NCBI GenBank assembly: GCA_033239525.1
Contig: BSYO01000002.1
Span: forward strand, 29,432,068-29,496,067
Source: Nepenthes gracilis
Lineage: Eukaryota; Streptophyta; Magnoliopsida; Caryophyllales; Nepenthaceae
Direction: 5' to 3'
DNA: 64,000 nt
A model generated the notes under the pieces. That model saw only the letters and a list, made by a program, of their open reading frames with translations, was not told where the DNA came from and did not search any database. Shown in pieces: positions 26,492 to 38,039 of the stretch. The translations under genes were made by a program, and so were the position numbers. How positions within the stretch are numbered: the stretch's first letter is position 1; every line of letters begins with the position of its first letter.

Positions 26492-26698
26492 TGATTGATA
26501 AGTAATATCCTCATTGATTGAATTTTATAGAGATGGAAGGGGTATATATTAACAATATAGGTAGTCTGTAATCGGATATACATTTAAATTAGGAGATATA
26601 TATTAAAATTAAAAAATTATGTCAACATTTATTCCTATATTTAGAAAATCATACCAACATTCATTCCTATAATTACACTAATGACAACTCATGCCAAC
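26492..26698 (-). repeat. E7 5' LTR
   Basis: It lies next to the PBS complement (26481-26491) and ends ACTCATGCCAAC like the 3' copy. At about 200 bp it is typical of short-LTR copia lineages. Confidence 0.65.
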
Positions 26699-28644
26699 GG
26701 CATTGGGAGCAAGATAGATATTATATTTGGGATTTCAACTATCCATACACGCATGTTTTTTATGTGCATGATTATTTTGTTCAATTTGTATTCATGTGCG
26801 TATTAGTATGTTTGATTATTATGTCTCAGTTGTGTACATGTTTCATTGAATAATACATCGTTTGCTGAGCTCCTCAACCACTAAAACCCTACACTCAAAA
26901 GATAGATGTACGAATATCGAATGAACTTCCCTACTTATATCAAATTTAACATTGATATATATATTGGGTGTGAGATTTACAAAGAAGCGACTCAATATCT
27001 AACAATAGCCTCATCCACTCCGTCAACCTGATTCTTAAGCTAATTATGTAGGAAGAATGATGTTAAGAGTATATCTTTAACTAAAAACGTTTTAACTTTT
27101 TAAATTGAATTTTTTTTAAAAAAAATTCCATATAATTTTGTTCTGTACTTATTACATTAGATTAATTGGTCACTTTTATCAAATTAACTTACCTTTGATT
27201 TGACATAGCATCAACGATAGTAATATGATATACTAGATATAGCATATTCCTTTACGGTATATACATATATATAAATTATTACAAGATATATAACTATTTT
27301 TGAAAGGTTTTGCATACTTGATAGACTATGAATATATTTACAATGAATATATTTTTAATTGTCGCTTGTTTTTATCAAATCACATGATATATATTAAGTG
27401 ATTAACTACTAAAATATCCAAATTAACTATTTTTTTTTTCATATTTTTCAAATATAAAGTAAAACTGTGTCAATTAAACTTATAGATATATAACATGTCA
27501 AATTTGATTGGATATAGATGCATTAACAAACATCCTCCGGCATTCATGGTTTGGATCACACCCACCTTCATTGTCTTCCAGTTTTCGTTCCCTGTAGATG
27601 CAATGCATGCCGCATACTGTTTATTTCCTAACTTTGAATTAATAATTTTTATATATTTTCCTTTTCTTGTGGCGAAAAACCTCTTTCAGATCACATCTTA
27701 TTATCAAATTATTTTAATATCAACATTTATAATAAAATTTAAACTTAGCACTTATTAATGGGTCCGAAAGCAAAATAGATACTCCGAATACGTGATCCGA
27801 ATTTGAGGTATTAGAGTCCGAATTGTCAAAGATTTAAGAGGCTGGGATTGTATTGTCCAAAGATCTAAAATCTCTTTATATGCCATAGTGTTCAAATTGT
27901 CAGAACATGTCTATTGAAAAGTCTAGCATCCTTGCATATGGGACCCTTTTCAATTGGCACACCGTTTTAGCATCACTAAGGAAATCACAAGTTAGAATTT
28001 AATCAATTAATTGAAAATTACCATTCTTTAAACTAAGCCTATGATAATTGTAGTGGCAATTAAGTCTCAAAAATTATAGAGATATGGTATTGATTGATTA
28101 GTATTTAAAATTATATATTATAAGTTAGAAAACTATTTTCACATCTTTTGATCTCACGCAAATGTATTCAAATAGAAATTTTTTGAATAGTTCTAATACC
28201 TTTATAAATACAAGATCAGTTTATATAGAAAATGACAAGTTTAGACAAGCTAACAAGTATTTTTAACTTATTAAAAAGACAAATTAAAAATTTGAGAAAA
28301 AAGTCCTAGTATTTCTATGAAAGATTTCAAGATATAAGATCTTCACTGAACACTTGTTGAAAACAAGTGCCTTAGCACCTTAATTTGTTGAAGAATATGC
28401 CTTAATATTAGACATATCAATCTTATATGCTGCTTGTAAATAATACAACCGTAACCAATACTTCTTGCCTCCTGAGCTCCTTTGGGCCAGCCCTGGCCTG
28501 ATTTTTTCTACGATTTATAGCTTCTAGTATTTGATCATTTGCATTCAAATAGACTGCTCTCGAGTTTATCAAAGATGGCCGACCTTGTGGCATGCTTATT
28601 ATTCCTACATCCCACAGTTCAAAAGCCTACATGCCTATCAGATT
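26699..28644. other. AT-rich spacer without a supported gene
   Basis: No domain-bearing frame is seen on either strand. An 87-codon open frame at 27495 is hydrophobic and phenylalanine-rich, as expected by chance in such DNA. Confidence 0.6.
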
Positions 28645-29244
28645 TGTTAGAAATCTTTCCTATAAAGAAGTTCCGGTCAACGGGATGTTGACCGGATTGG
28701 TGGTCAACAAAATTTTGACTGGTCTTGTGGAGTATGCGGACGGTCAACTGCTGGCCACCCGCCAGGAAATCCAGAGCAGCGCCAGCTCAGCAGATCTTTT
28801 GAAGATATATGATCTCAGACGGTTTTGTAGGAGCCGTATTTTTGGACAGGGAAATATTCATATTGTTGGAAGGAACCGTTTTTGTCCTTTTATGTATTGA
28901 CTATTTCCCTATGTATATTCCTTTTTTTTGAGGTGTGGGTGTGTGACGAAATGTGAGAGAGAAAGAGAGAAGAGAATTGTGAAGGTAGGAGAAACTGTAA
29001 GCAATCGTGTGAGTGTATTGCTGTTACTCTGTTCTTCAAATTTTTCTCTACTGTGTAACAGGGAAAATTATTCTCAAATCTCTCGTATAGTGAAACACAT
29101 TCAGTGGACAGATTGTCCCGTGGTTTTTCCCTTAGTTGAAAAGGATTTTTCACGTAAAATACTTGTGTTCATTGTTTTTCTTTATTCACATTTCTTACTG
29201 TCTTGTTTAATGGGGAAAGTAGTCCGCCCTCATTTTTCTCAACA
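28645..29244 (+). repeat. E2 5' LTR, 600 bp
   Basis: It starts TGTTAGAAATC and ends CTCAACA. U3 has paired inverted motifs GGTCAAC...GTTGACC at about 28675-28745. The conserved TTTTTCACGTAAAA block is at 29146-29159. It is 28 bp shorter than the 3' LTR, which has one more copy of the inverted unit. Confidence 0.9.
28674..28750 (+). promoter_or_regulatory. Palindromic W-box (TTGAC) cluster in E2 U3
   Basis: Two units of the form GGTCAAC-spacer-GTTGACC lie about 180 bp or more upstream of the probable R region, followed by a single GGTCAACTG. TTGAC is the core bound by plant WRKY factors, so these could be stress- or wound-responsive elements, as is known for Tnt1-like LTRs. Binding is inferred, not shown. 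Confidence 0.45.
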
Positions 29245-29246
29245 AG

Positions 29247-29257
29247 TGGTATCAGAG
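29247..29257 (+). other. E2 primer-binding site
   Basis: TGGTATCAGAG follows the 5' LTR after two bases. It matches the plant initiator tRNA-Met 3' end. Confidence 0.9.
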
Positions 29258-29280
29258 AAGTGGTTCCATACTCCGTCTTA

Positions 29281-32200
29281 ATGGCATCCTCGTCGTCAAA
29301 GAATCTGCTGTTCAGCGTTGAGCAGTTCAACGGGTAGGGCAACTTCATTTTCTGACAAGAAAGGGTGAAAAATATTCTAACGAGAGAAGGGACAGTGAAG
29401 GCGTTGAAGAAGAATGACGACAAGCCTGTAAATTTGATTGATGATGAATGGCAAGATAAGAGAGATATTGTAAATTGTACCATCAAGTTGTGCCTGGCGG
29501 ACAACACTTTTCAAGAAGTTATTGGCATAACTGATCCGGCGGAGGTCTGGGAAAAGTTATAAAGCCGTTACAAGTCTAAATCCTTGACGACCAGGCTTCA
29601 TATTAAAAAGTAATTTTATAGCCTGCGATTGTCGGAGGGAGGGAGCTTTGAGAAACACTTGGACGAGTTCAACCGGATATTGATGCAGATGTTCGCCCTT
29701 GATGAAGAAATAAAGGAGGAGGACAAGGCGTTGGTCCTGCTGGCCTCCCTGCCGGCCTCTTTTGACCATATTGTTACAACCTTGTTGTTCGGTAAGGATA
29801 CATTGAAGTTGGATGAAGTTATTGCTTCCCTACTCATGAACGAGTCAAAAAAATCACAAGGGACCCCGCGTCTGAGGTGCTTGTGACTGAATCAATGGGA
29901 AGAAGTAGAGGCTGTGGTCAAAAGTAAGGAGATAAAGCCCATAGCAAGTCAAGATCAAGGTATCAAAACTTTGAGTGTCACCACTGTGGCAAGAAGGGCC
30001 ATATTAAAAAACATTGCTTCAAATGGAAGCAAAAAAATAGGAAAAAAGAGAAAGGTGATAGTGGACGAGCAGAAGAGAAGTCCTCCGTCTCGTAGTTACA
30101 GCAGGCGGCCTCCTGCTGACAAGTGAAGGAGACGTAGCAAACGTAACGGACAATGAGTCCAGCTGGATAGTTGACTCCGGTGCTACCTTGCACATCACAT
30201 CCAGAAGGCAGTTATTCATATCTTATACTCCAGGAGACTTTGGAGTAATAAGGATGGGAAATGAAGGAACATCTCCTGTTGTAGGCGGGGAGATGTCGTC
30301 CTAGTCATAAATAACGGGACGAAGCTTATGCTGAAGGATGTGCGTCATGTTCTTGACATTCGGCTGAATGTCATCTCAGCCAGTCGCCTGGATGATGAAG
30401 GCTATTGTAACACCTTCTGTGAAGGCGAGTGGAAGCTAACAAGAGGGTCTCTTGTTGTAGCAAGAGGTAAAAAGGCCTCCGGCCTATATGTGATGAAGGC
30501 CTGCACAGTGGCTGGAGATGTAAACACCACAACCAGCACTGGAACAATGGAACTGTGGCACAGAAGGTTAGGCCACATGAGTGATAAAGGGTTATCCTGC
30601 TTAGCCAGAAAAGGCTTAATAACCGGAGTAAAGGAGGAAGGACAAAAATTGTGTCCTCATTGCTTGGCTGAAAAGCAAAGGAGAGCTTCATTCCATGGGG
30701 AATCATCCAGACCAAAGGCGGAGCTCCTAGAACTTGTTCATACAGATGTGTGTGGACCATTCAGAGACAAGTCTTTTGGTGGAGCCCAATATTTTGTCTC
30801 TTTTATTGACGATTGTTTAAGAAGGCTGTGAGTATATCCACTGAAGACCAAGGATCAGGTTTTTGGTACATTTGAGCAGTTTCATACTCATGTGGAGCTT
30901 CAGACGGGGAAGAAACTGAAGGCCGTCCGTAGTGACAACGACGGCGAATACTTGGGGCCTTTTGATGCCTACTACCGGGCACTTGGTATTAGGCACCAAA
31001 GGATACCACCAAAGACTCCACAATTGAATGAAGTGGCGAACCGGTTGAACCGTACGCTCTTAGAAAGAGTACGTTGCATGCTTTTTGAAGCAAAGCTTCA
31101 TGCTTCGTTCTGGGCTGAAGCACTCCGGACGGCGGCCTACATCATCAACAGGTCGCCCAACAAGCCTCTGATGGGTGAAGTGATAGAGAAGATATGGATG
31201 GGCAAGGAGCCGTCCTATGATCACTTGCGAGTATTCGGATGTAAAGCATTCGTACATGTCCCAAGAGATGAAAGGACAAAGTTAGAGCCAAAGACGACAC
31301 AATGCATCTTTTTGGGCTACGGGGAAGATGAACTGGACTACCAGTTCTATGATCCAGTTACCAGAAAACTCGTCCGATCTAGGGACGTAACCTTTGCTGA
31401 GAATGAGACGATTGAAGATATTGGCAGAGATGCAAAATGTGACGATGTGCCAACAGACCAAATGAGCGCTGAAGCTGTTCGTCCGACATCTTTCGAGGGA
31501 GAGGTTCTTGGTCAGGGGACGGTTGAGGATAATGAGGAGGAGGCCATAGCTCTGGATGGCACCACTGAGGGAGCCATTCCTCAACCGGCAGAGAATATCC
31601 CTGTGAGACGGTCCTTACGCAACAGACGGCCGTCCGTTCGTCTGTCACCAAATGAATACGTCATGCTCACTGATGTCGGATAGCCTGAGGACTATGAAGA
31701 GGCGATGCAAAACAACAGCAAAGAGGAATGGCTGGAAGTTATGAAGGATGAGATGAGTTCTCTTTATGAGAACCATACTTTTGATCTTGTCAAACTTCCT
31801 AAGGGGAAGAAGGCCCTCAAGAACAAATGAGTATATCGCTTGAAGTAGGACGAGAATACCAAGAAGCCAAAGTACAAGGTACGATTGGTGGTGAAGGGCT
31901 TCAATCAGCAAAAATGGATTGATTTTGATAAAAATTTTGCCCCAATTGTTAAAATGTCCTCCGTCCGAGTAGTGCTAGGCTTGGCTGCCTCCCAGGACTT
32001 AGAGGTGGAACAGATGGACGTTCGGACTGCATTCCTCCATGGTGAGCTTGAGGAGGAGATCTACATGGAACAACAGAAGGGGTTCAAAGCCAAAGGAAAT
32101 GAGGAACTTGTTTGTCGTCAAAGGAAAAGTCTGTACGGATTAAAGCAAGCTTCTAGGCAATGGTACAAGAAGTTCGAGTTGGTCATGACTAGCCAGGGGT

Positions 32201-33252
32201 ACCGGCGGACAACTCGTGATCATTGCATGTTTGTACAGAAGTTCTTAGACGATGATTACGTTGTTCTCCTTCTATATGTAGACGATATGCTAATCGTCGG
32301 ACGAAACGAAGACCAGATAAAGAAGCTAAATGAATAGCTTGGACAGTCATTTGCCATGAAGGACCTTGGATCGGCTAAGCAGATTCTGGGAGTCAGAATC
32401 TTACGCGATCGGAAGGCAAGGAAGGTGTGGTTGTCTCAAGAGAACCATCTTGAGAAAGTGCTCCAATGATTCGACATGGAGAAGTCAAAGCCCGTGAGTA
32501 CACCGTTGGCAAATCACTACAGGCTGAGCACTCGTCAATGCCCGACTACGGATGACGAGAAGAAATACATGAAAGGCGTTCCCTACTCATCAGCTGTAGG
32601 AAGCTTGATGTATGGCTTGGTTTGCACCAGACCGGACCTAGCTCATGCCGCCGGGACAGTCAGCCAGTTTCTGTCCAATCCGGGAAAGGAGCACTAGTCC
32701 GCTGTGGAGTGGATCATAAGATATATTCGGGGTACTTCTAAGAGGTGCTTGTGTCTTGGAAGTGATAAACCGCAGTTGGTAGGATACTCAGACGCGGATA
32801 TAGCCAGAGATATTGACAAACGCAAATCCACATTGGGTTACTTGGTAAAATTTATGGGCGGTGCAGTTTCTTGGCAATCCAAGCTACAAAAGCGTATAGC
32901 TTTATCCACAACTGAAGCAGAATACATTGCAATCATAGAATCTTGCAAGGAGATGCTATGGATGAAGGAGTTCGTCCAAGAGTTAGGCATCAAGTAGGAG
33001 AGACATGTGGTATTTTGTGATAGCCAGAGTGCCATTCATCTATGTAGGAATTCTTTATTCCATTCCAAAACAAAGCACATTGAGACTAGATATCATTGGA
33101 TGTGAGAGGTGCTGGAAGAAGGTCTACTGTCAATAGACAAAGTGACCATGGTAGAGAACGGGGTAGACATGATGACAAAGATTCTACCGAAAGGGAAGAA
33201 TGAAATATGCTGCAAGATGGCCGAGCTAACAGAGTTAACTTTCTCATGGTCG
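29281..33252 (+). pseudogene. E2 gag-pol, many nonsense changes
   Basis: It starts at ATG 29281 (MASSSSKNL). Stops include TAG 29335-29337 (codon 19), TGA 29353-29355 (for Trp) and TAA 29560-29562, with a frame change near 29890. Landmarks: zinc knuckle CHHCGKKGHIKKHC near 29975-30018; protease IVDSGA near 30165; integrase VHTDVCGPF near 30735; catalytic Asp region RSDNDGEY near 30930 (Gly to Asp); RT LYVDDMLIVG near 32272-32300; RNase H LSTTEAEYIA near 32900. Many stops look like TGG-to-TAG/TGA or CAG-to-TAG changes, which fits decay of methylated cytosines. Confidence 0.85.
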
Positions 33253-33264
33253 AGAGGGAAAGTT

Positions 33265-33892
33265 TGTTAGAAATCTCTCCCATGAAGAAGTTCCGGTCAA
33301 CGGGACGTTGACCGTATGGGCGGTCAACGAGACGTTGACGGATTGGCGGTCAACAAAATGTTGACCGGTCTTGTGGAGTATGCGGACGGCCAACTGCTTG
33401 CCACCCACTAGGAAATCCAGAGCAGCGCCAGCTCAGCAGATCTTCTGGAGATACATGATCTCAGACGGTTTTGCAGGAGCCGTATTTTTGGACAATGGAA
33501 TATTCATATTGTTGGAATGAACCGTTTCTGTCCTTTTATGTATTGAATATTGCCCTATGTATATTCCTTTTTTTTGAGGTGTGGGTGTGTGACGAAATGT
33601 GAGAGAGAAAAAGAGAAAAGAGAATTGTGAAGGTAGGAGAAACTGTAAGCAATCGTGTAAGTGTATTGCTGTTGCTCTGTTCTTCAAATTTTTCTCTACT
33701 GTGTAACAGGGAAAATTGTTCCCAAATCTCTTTTATAGTGAAACACATTCAGTGGACGGATTGTCCCGTGATTTTTTCTTTAGTTGAAAAGGGTTTTTCA
33801 CGCAAAATACATGTGTTCATTGTTCTTCTTTGTTTACATTTCTTACTGTCTTGTTTAATCGGAAAAGTAGTCCGCCCTCCTTTTTCCCAACA
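33265..33892 (+). repeat. E2 3' LTR, 628 bp
   Basis: It follows the polypurine tract directly and ends CCCAACA. It is close to the 5' LTR but has three GGTCAAC/GTTGACC units (about 33294-33382) where the 5' LTR has two. That accounts for the 28-bp length difference. Confidence 0.9.
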
Positions 33893-36728
33893 CAGACCCC
33901 AATTGACAACAAGGCTATCCAGCCTCCTAGATCGCATCGGCTGGGCTTCATATCTCATTATACAGATGCATTGACCTTCCCATAACTAGGTCTAGACCAA
34001 TTAATATGCTCGACCACATAATACCATACATTTTATTTTATTTTTTTAATTTTGATTTTTATAAGAAAATCCAGCCACCTGGTGGTTTTTGGTGTAGAAA
34101 AAGTCCAAGACCTTTTATGTAGAAGTAGCTAGGCTGTTATAGCAGTGATGTCGCTACTCCTCGTGTTTGTTGCAGAGGCAAAACCGACATGCATGCCAAC
34201 ACTCGCGGCATCAGAGTTTAGCAGCTCATGCATGCATGGCTTCAACTGATCGATGATGATATCTGTCACAACTTCCCCTGCTCTGCATGCCACCTGCAAC
34301 GTTCAAATTGTATCTGGCTGCATGCCTCGTGGGACCCCCTCATTAAATTCCATCGTCCAATCAGAATTGGCTGGCTTAGTGTGATTTATGATAATATAGA
34401 AGTAAAAGTTAGGATGATTTTAAACATTAGTTGGTAACTGAGGGCATGAGAAATACTGTCCTACTTATAATCTAAAATTATAGATTTTCAGCCATAGACT
34501 AAGATCTAATATAGTCTGATCCATAAAGATATACCAACGGACTAAACGTGATATCTAAGATATCAATATGATATCAACGTGATATCAATTTAAATCGATT
34601 TAATTTTTATTATAGATGTATATAATTATAATTTTTAATCCCGATATTAATGCTAGATCAAGATGACTTTGAGTTAATGTTTAAACTTTTTTATATAAAT
34701 TCAATTCGTATCCAGACTAATTTTGATTAGGCTTTGGGACACATTAAATCTCAGGCTAGAACAGCCAAACCCAAATGGCTCTCGGATAATAAGATGTAGG
34801 TGACGACGGAGTTCATGTTTGCATGCAGAGCAACCACTCATGAATTGCACTTGGCCGTTACATTGTCCAGCCGGCACCAAGGAAGAGCAAATCGACAGTT
34901 TGAAAATGCAAGCTGAGATCACCATGGTCACCCCTTTTCCTTTTTTTTTGATATTTGATTACTAGAAGATAACTAATACGTCTAATTATTTTTCCATGGT
35001 CACTTCATATAAATAAATATCAAATAATTTGATATATATTGATTGTGTTTAAAAGGAGTCTATATAATATTGTTTAAACTAGAAGGTAGACTAATATATC
35101 TAGGGCACAGAAGTTAGTAAACTAAGGTAAATTCGGATGGGGAAGGGAGGAAATGCTTATATAAAGTACGAGTTGCTTATATAGTCGGTGGTTTAAAATA
35201 AGACCAATTGTAAATAGTTTTGCATGGCATTGATGAGGGACTATTTGAATACTGATGGGTTTAATACCGTGAGCTAATCCATTGTTCGAATTACAAGCCA
35301 CCCCGAAGTTGGGCACATTCTTGGAGCTCAGTCCTTATAAGCCACCCCCAAACCGAGCGCATCCTGAAATTTAGTCCTCCACTTCATAAGCTGCCCCCTG
35401 GTCGGGCACATCTTCGAAACTTAATCTTCTACCTTCAAGCCGCTTATTATTCGGGCGTACCTCAAAATCGCCATCAATCAGGCCCTTCCAAACACTCGAT
35501 TCCCTATCATATGCTTCCATGCATTCTCTTAAATCATCACATCTTTTCATCCGTTAAGAAAGATTGTCAACTTAAGCGTTAGAGGATAAATTGAGGAGTG
35601 AGTTCTGTTAATCCTTTGTCCTTTTATTCATTCATTGTATTGTGTAAAATTCAGATTTAAAATAACAAGAATCAGATCGACTCTAATTCAACTCGTCGTG
35701 GAAAGATCAAGTACCTCCCTAACCTGTACGAAAATTAGAATTCGGGGACGCATCAAATACGTACACATGCACTTTCTAGATATAAATAAGCAACCTTACT
35801 ATTATAGAAGATACCATTAATGTAGATAAGGACTAAATAGATCTTACATATAAATATTAATTTTAACATTTAATGGGATTATAACTAAACGGGATACATT
35901 GAAAAGCCCACTTCAATGTAAGTCAAGTGGGGCCATAATTGACGAAGATTTGAACTAGATTGACCTAGTTTTGAACTAGATGTGCTAGGTGGTAACAAAA
36001 TAGGTTGAAAAGAACGCCGACTAAATTTAACAACCAGAGCAATAGTCTCAGTATCAAAATCTTTTTTCTTCTTGTCGAGATTTCTTTTCCTGGCCATTAC
36101 GCAAGCAAGTTTCCTAAGTCAAAAGTTCCTAATTAAGAGTTCCTAGTCTCAGTGCGCCTTATAACTCTTTACAAGACAAGAGGAGTGCCCCTTTCTTAAA
36201 AGCCTTTTCCATCTATCCCTGTCTTTTCAAATTCAATTGCAATTGCGGAGGTCCAAGACACAAGATAGCTAATAAGAAGTTTTCCATCTTCTTCAAGTCA
36301 GTAAAAGCGGTGAAAGCTTGTAGTATCTGCCAAGCTAGGTGAAGTTAATCTAGTTACAGTTGGAGTTGCCGTTGGTGCAGGCCTGTTTTCAAGCCTTTGC
36401 ATCAAAGAAGTATTAAGCTAAGCTCATACAATTTCAGTACTTTTTAATATCTTACATCCTCTAGGCCTGTCCTAGCCAAGCTGTGGACAAAACCACTTGA
36501 GATCTAGATCAGCCAAGTTTCAGGACAAAGATTGCCGAGTGCCTAATTAACCAACCTTTGGACCAAGTTGGCCAAGCATTAGGACAAGCCATCATAGCTA
36601 CAAATCAAGTTGCTGGTCTTTTAGTCCATATAAACTCTCTCTTAGATAGCTCAGTCGAGTCATGATAGATATGATCGAATGCTTAGAAGCACTCCAAGGT
36701 TACTGCAATGATTAGATATACTTCAATA
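33893..36728. other. Non-coding spacer with repeat fragments
   Basis: No gene is supported. It includes a 45-49-bp tandem repeat (35294-35472) and a block resembling 10265-10445 (35550-35640). A 70-codon minus-strand frame at 35885-36097 starts with a basic KRNLDKKKK segment but has no recognisable domain. Confidence 0.55.
35294..35472 (+). repeat. Degenerate tandem repeat, four units of 45-49 bp
   Basis: Units begin AAGCCACCCCGAAG, AAGCCACCCCCAAA, AAGCTGCCCCCTGG and AAGCCGCTTATTAT at about 35294, 35339, 35388 and 35437. Each contains a GGGCACAT-like core. With the block that follows at 35550-35640, this may be part of an old gypsy-type LTR. Confidence 0.7.
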
Positions 36729-38017
36729 TGTTGGGGTTTGATACTCAGATTCACACACAACTTGGCGCAGCGAAAAATTCGAATCTCCTCATCGAACGTT
36801 AACCACCAATTTAGTAGGTTTAAGAAATAAAAAATACATAATATTTTTAACGTGAAAACCTTTTTTATCAAGAAAAAAATCCCGAGACAAACTCCGAAAA
36901 TAAATCTACTGTGTAAAATCGGTTACAAATAACTCCTGAGACAGAATAACCGCAATCCACTTGAAACAGAATAAGAAAAATAATCTCCAGAGTAAGGAAA
37001 CTCCCATTCCATCTTATCTCTCTATTTTTTCTTCTCCCATTCCTCTTACTGGTGGTATTATTTGCTCACTCTGATTTTACAAGTGTGATGGCAGATGGAG
37101 AACGACGGGAGCTCTCTTCTACACTTTGCTCTATTGCACTGCTGTGTTGCCACACCACTTGCCGCTATCCTGCCACGCATCTGTCTGAAGTGCTTGGTGC
37201 ACTCTTACAATGACGCTAGCTGCAAATCTCGTTCACTCACCTACTCAATTTTATAGATGATTTGTCACGTCATTTTCAGCACCTTCACTAGTTCCCGTGC
37301 TTCGTCAGATGGCACATACTCTACAGGTCAATCTGCTCTACACAGACGGCGTATGTCCTATAGGTCAGCTACCTATTCTGCAAAACTTACAAACTCTGAA
37401 AAGTTAACTATTCTACAAAGTCAGCTTTCCAGACAAGCAGTCTCTGGCCATCACCTAATGTCCTCGACTGTCACTAATGTCTTTGGCCATCACAGCTTAT
37501 TATCCGACCGATTGACTTTCTGCTTGCTGGCCGATCGGCCACTTCTTAGCTTAGCCGACCGACCTTCCTGGTTGGCTTCTTACTGGCCATCCATCTTTCA
37601 TGCTGCTCGGCCGACTGATTTTCTGCATCTCGGCCGGCTGGCCCAGAAGGGAAACTTTCTTGTTGCTCTTTTGGTTATTTGTCGTGCGCGTAAAACGCCC
37701 ATGAACACTCCCAGATTTTCCTGCTCCCGCAAGTGGTCATTCTGAGATTTGTCTACTCTAACAAATAGTCATTCCAAGATTTGCTTGCTCCAAAAAAAGG
37801 TCACTCCGAGATTTGCTTGCTCCGGTAAATGGTTACTCTGAGATTTGCCTACTCTGGTAAATGGTTACTTCTAGATTTGACTATTATGACAAATGGTCAC
37901 TCCGATCATTTGTTGCAACCAATTTAGAGCACTCCGAATTTCACACAATTCCTATACGATCTTTCGATAACTCGTCCGTTTGTTGAGTTACTCACAAGGG
38001 AGTGATTACACCCAACA
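36729..38017 (-). mobile_element. Isolated long LTR (1289 bp), minus orientation
   Basis: Inverted termini TGTTGGGG (36729) and CCCAACA (38017). On the minus strand its start (TGTTGGGTGTAATCACTCCC) matches the LTR of E5 at 51030-52386, and its R/U5 end holds the TTTTCACGTTAAAA block near 36845-36858. Flanking five-base words (CAATA and AACGC) do not match, and neither a PBS nor a polypurine tract adjoins it. It therefore looks like a solo LTR or truncated element joined directly to E3. Confidence 0.7.
37703..37912. repeat. Tandem array, exact 32-bp period, about 6.5 units
   Basis: Units start at 37703, 37735, 37767, 37799, 37831, 37863 and 37895 (partial). The consensus core is CACTCCGAGATTTGCTTGCT followed by CCGGTAAAT. 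The array lies in the U3 part of the minus-strand LTR. Constant period with diverged units suggests an old expansion. Confidence 0.9.
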
Positions 38018-38039
38018 AACGCACCGCCTACCGCACCTT

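Larger units (their letters stand above)
22135..26698 (-). mobile_element. E7: degenerate copia element with very short LTRs
   Basis: A minus-strand element with a PBS (TGGTATCAAAG, 26481-26491), gag, protease, integrase, RT and RNase H relics, a polypurine tract (CTTGAGGAGA at 22280-22289), and short terminal repeats at 22135-22279 and about 26492-26698. Short LTRs and a gag start of the LDGTNYKILSQVMRMYI type suggest a lineage other than Tork, perhaps Ale/Retrofit-like. No clean target duplication is found. Confidence 0.75.
28645..33892 (+). mobile_element. E2: Tork-type copia element, heavily mutated
   Basis: LTRs lie at 28645-29244 and 33265-33892, the PBS at 29247-29257 and a polypurine tract (GAGAGGGAAAGTT) before 33265. 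The internal order is gag, protease, integrase, RT, RNase H. Flanks read CAGAT (28639-28643, one base from the LTR) and CAGAC (33893-33897), an imperfect candidate duplication. At least ten stops break the coding frame. Confidence 0.9.

Noticed and set aside
35885..36097. Minus-strand 70-codon frame beginning MARKRNLDKKKK
   Set aside because: No domain, no splice-consistent continuation and no conserved pattern; the basic start comes from a T/C-rich tract.
37703..37912. Regular 32-bp direct repeats, considered as a CRISPR-like array
   Set aside because: The units are contiguous without unique spacers and lie within a plant LTR.
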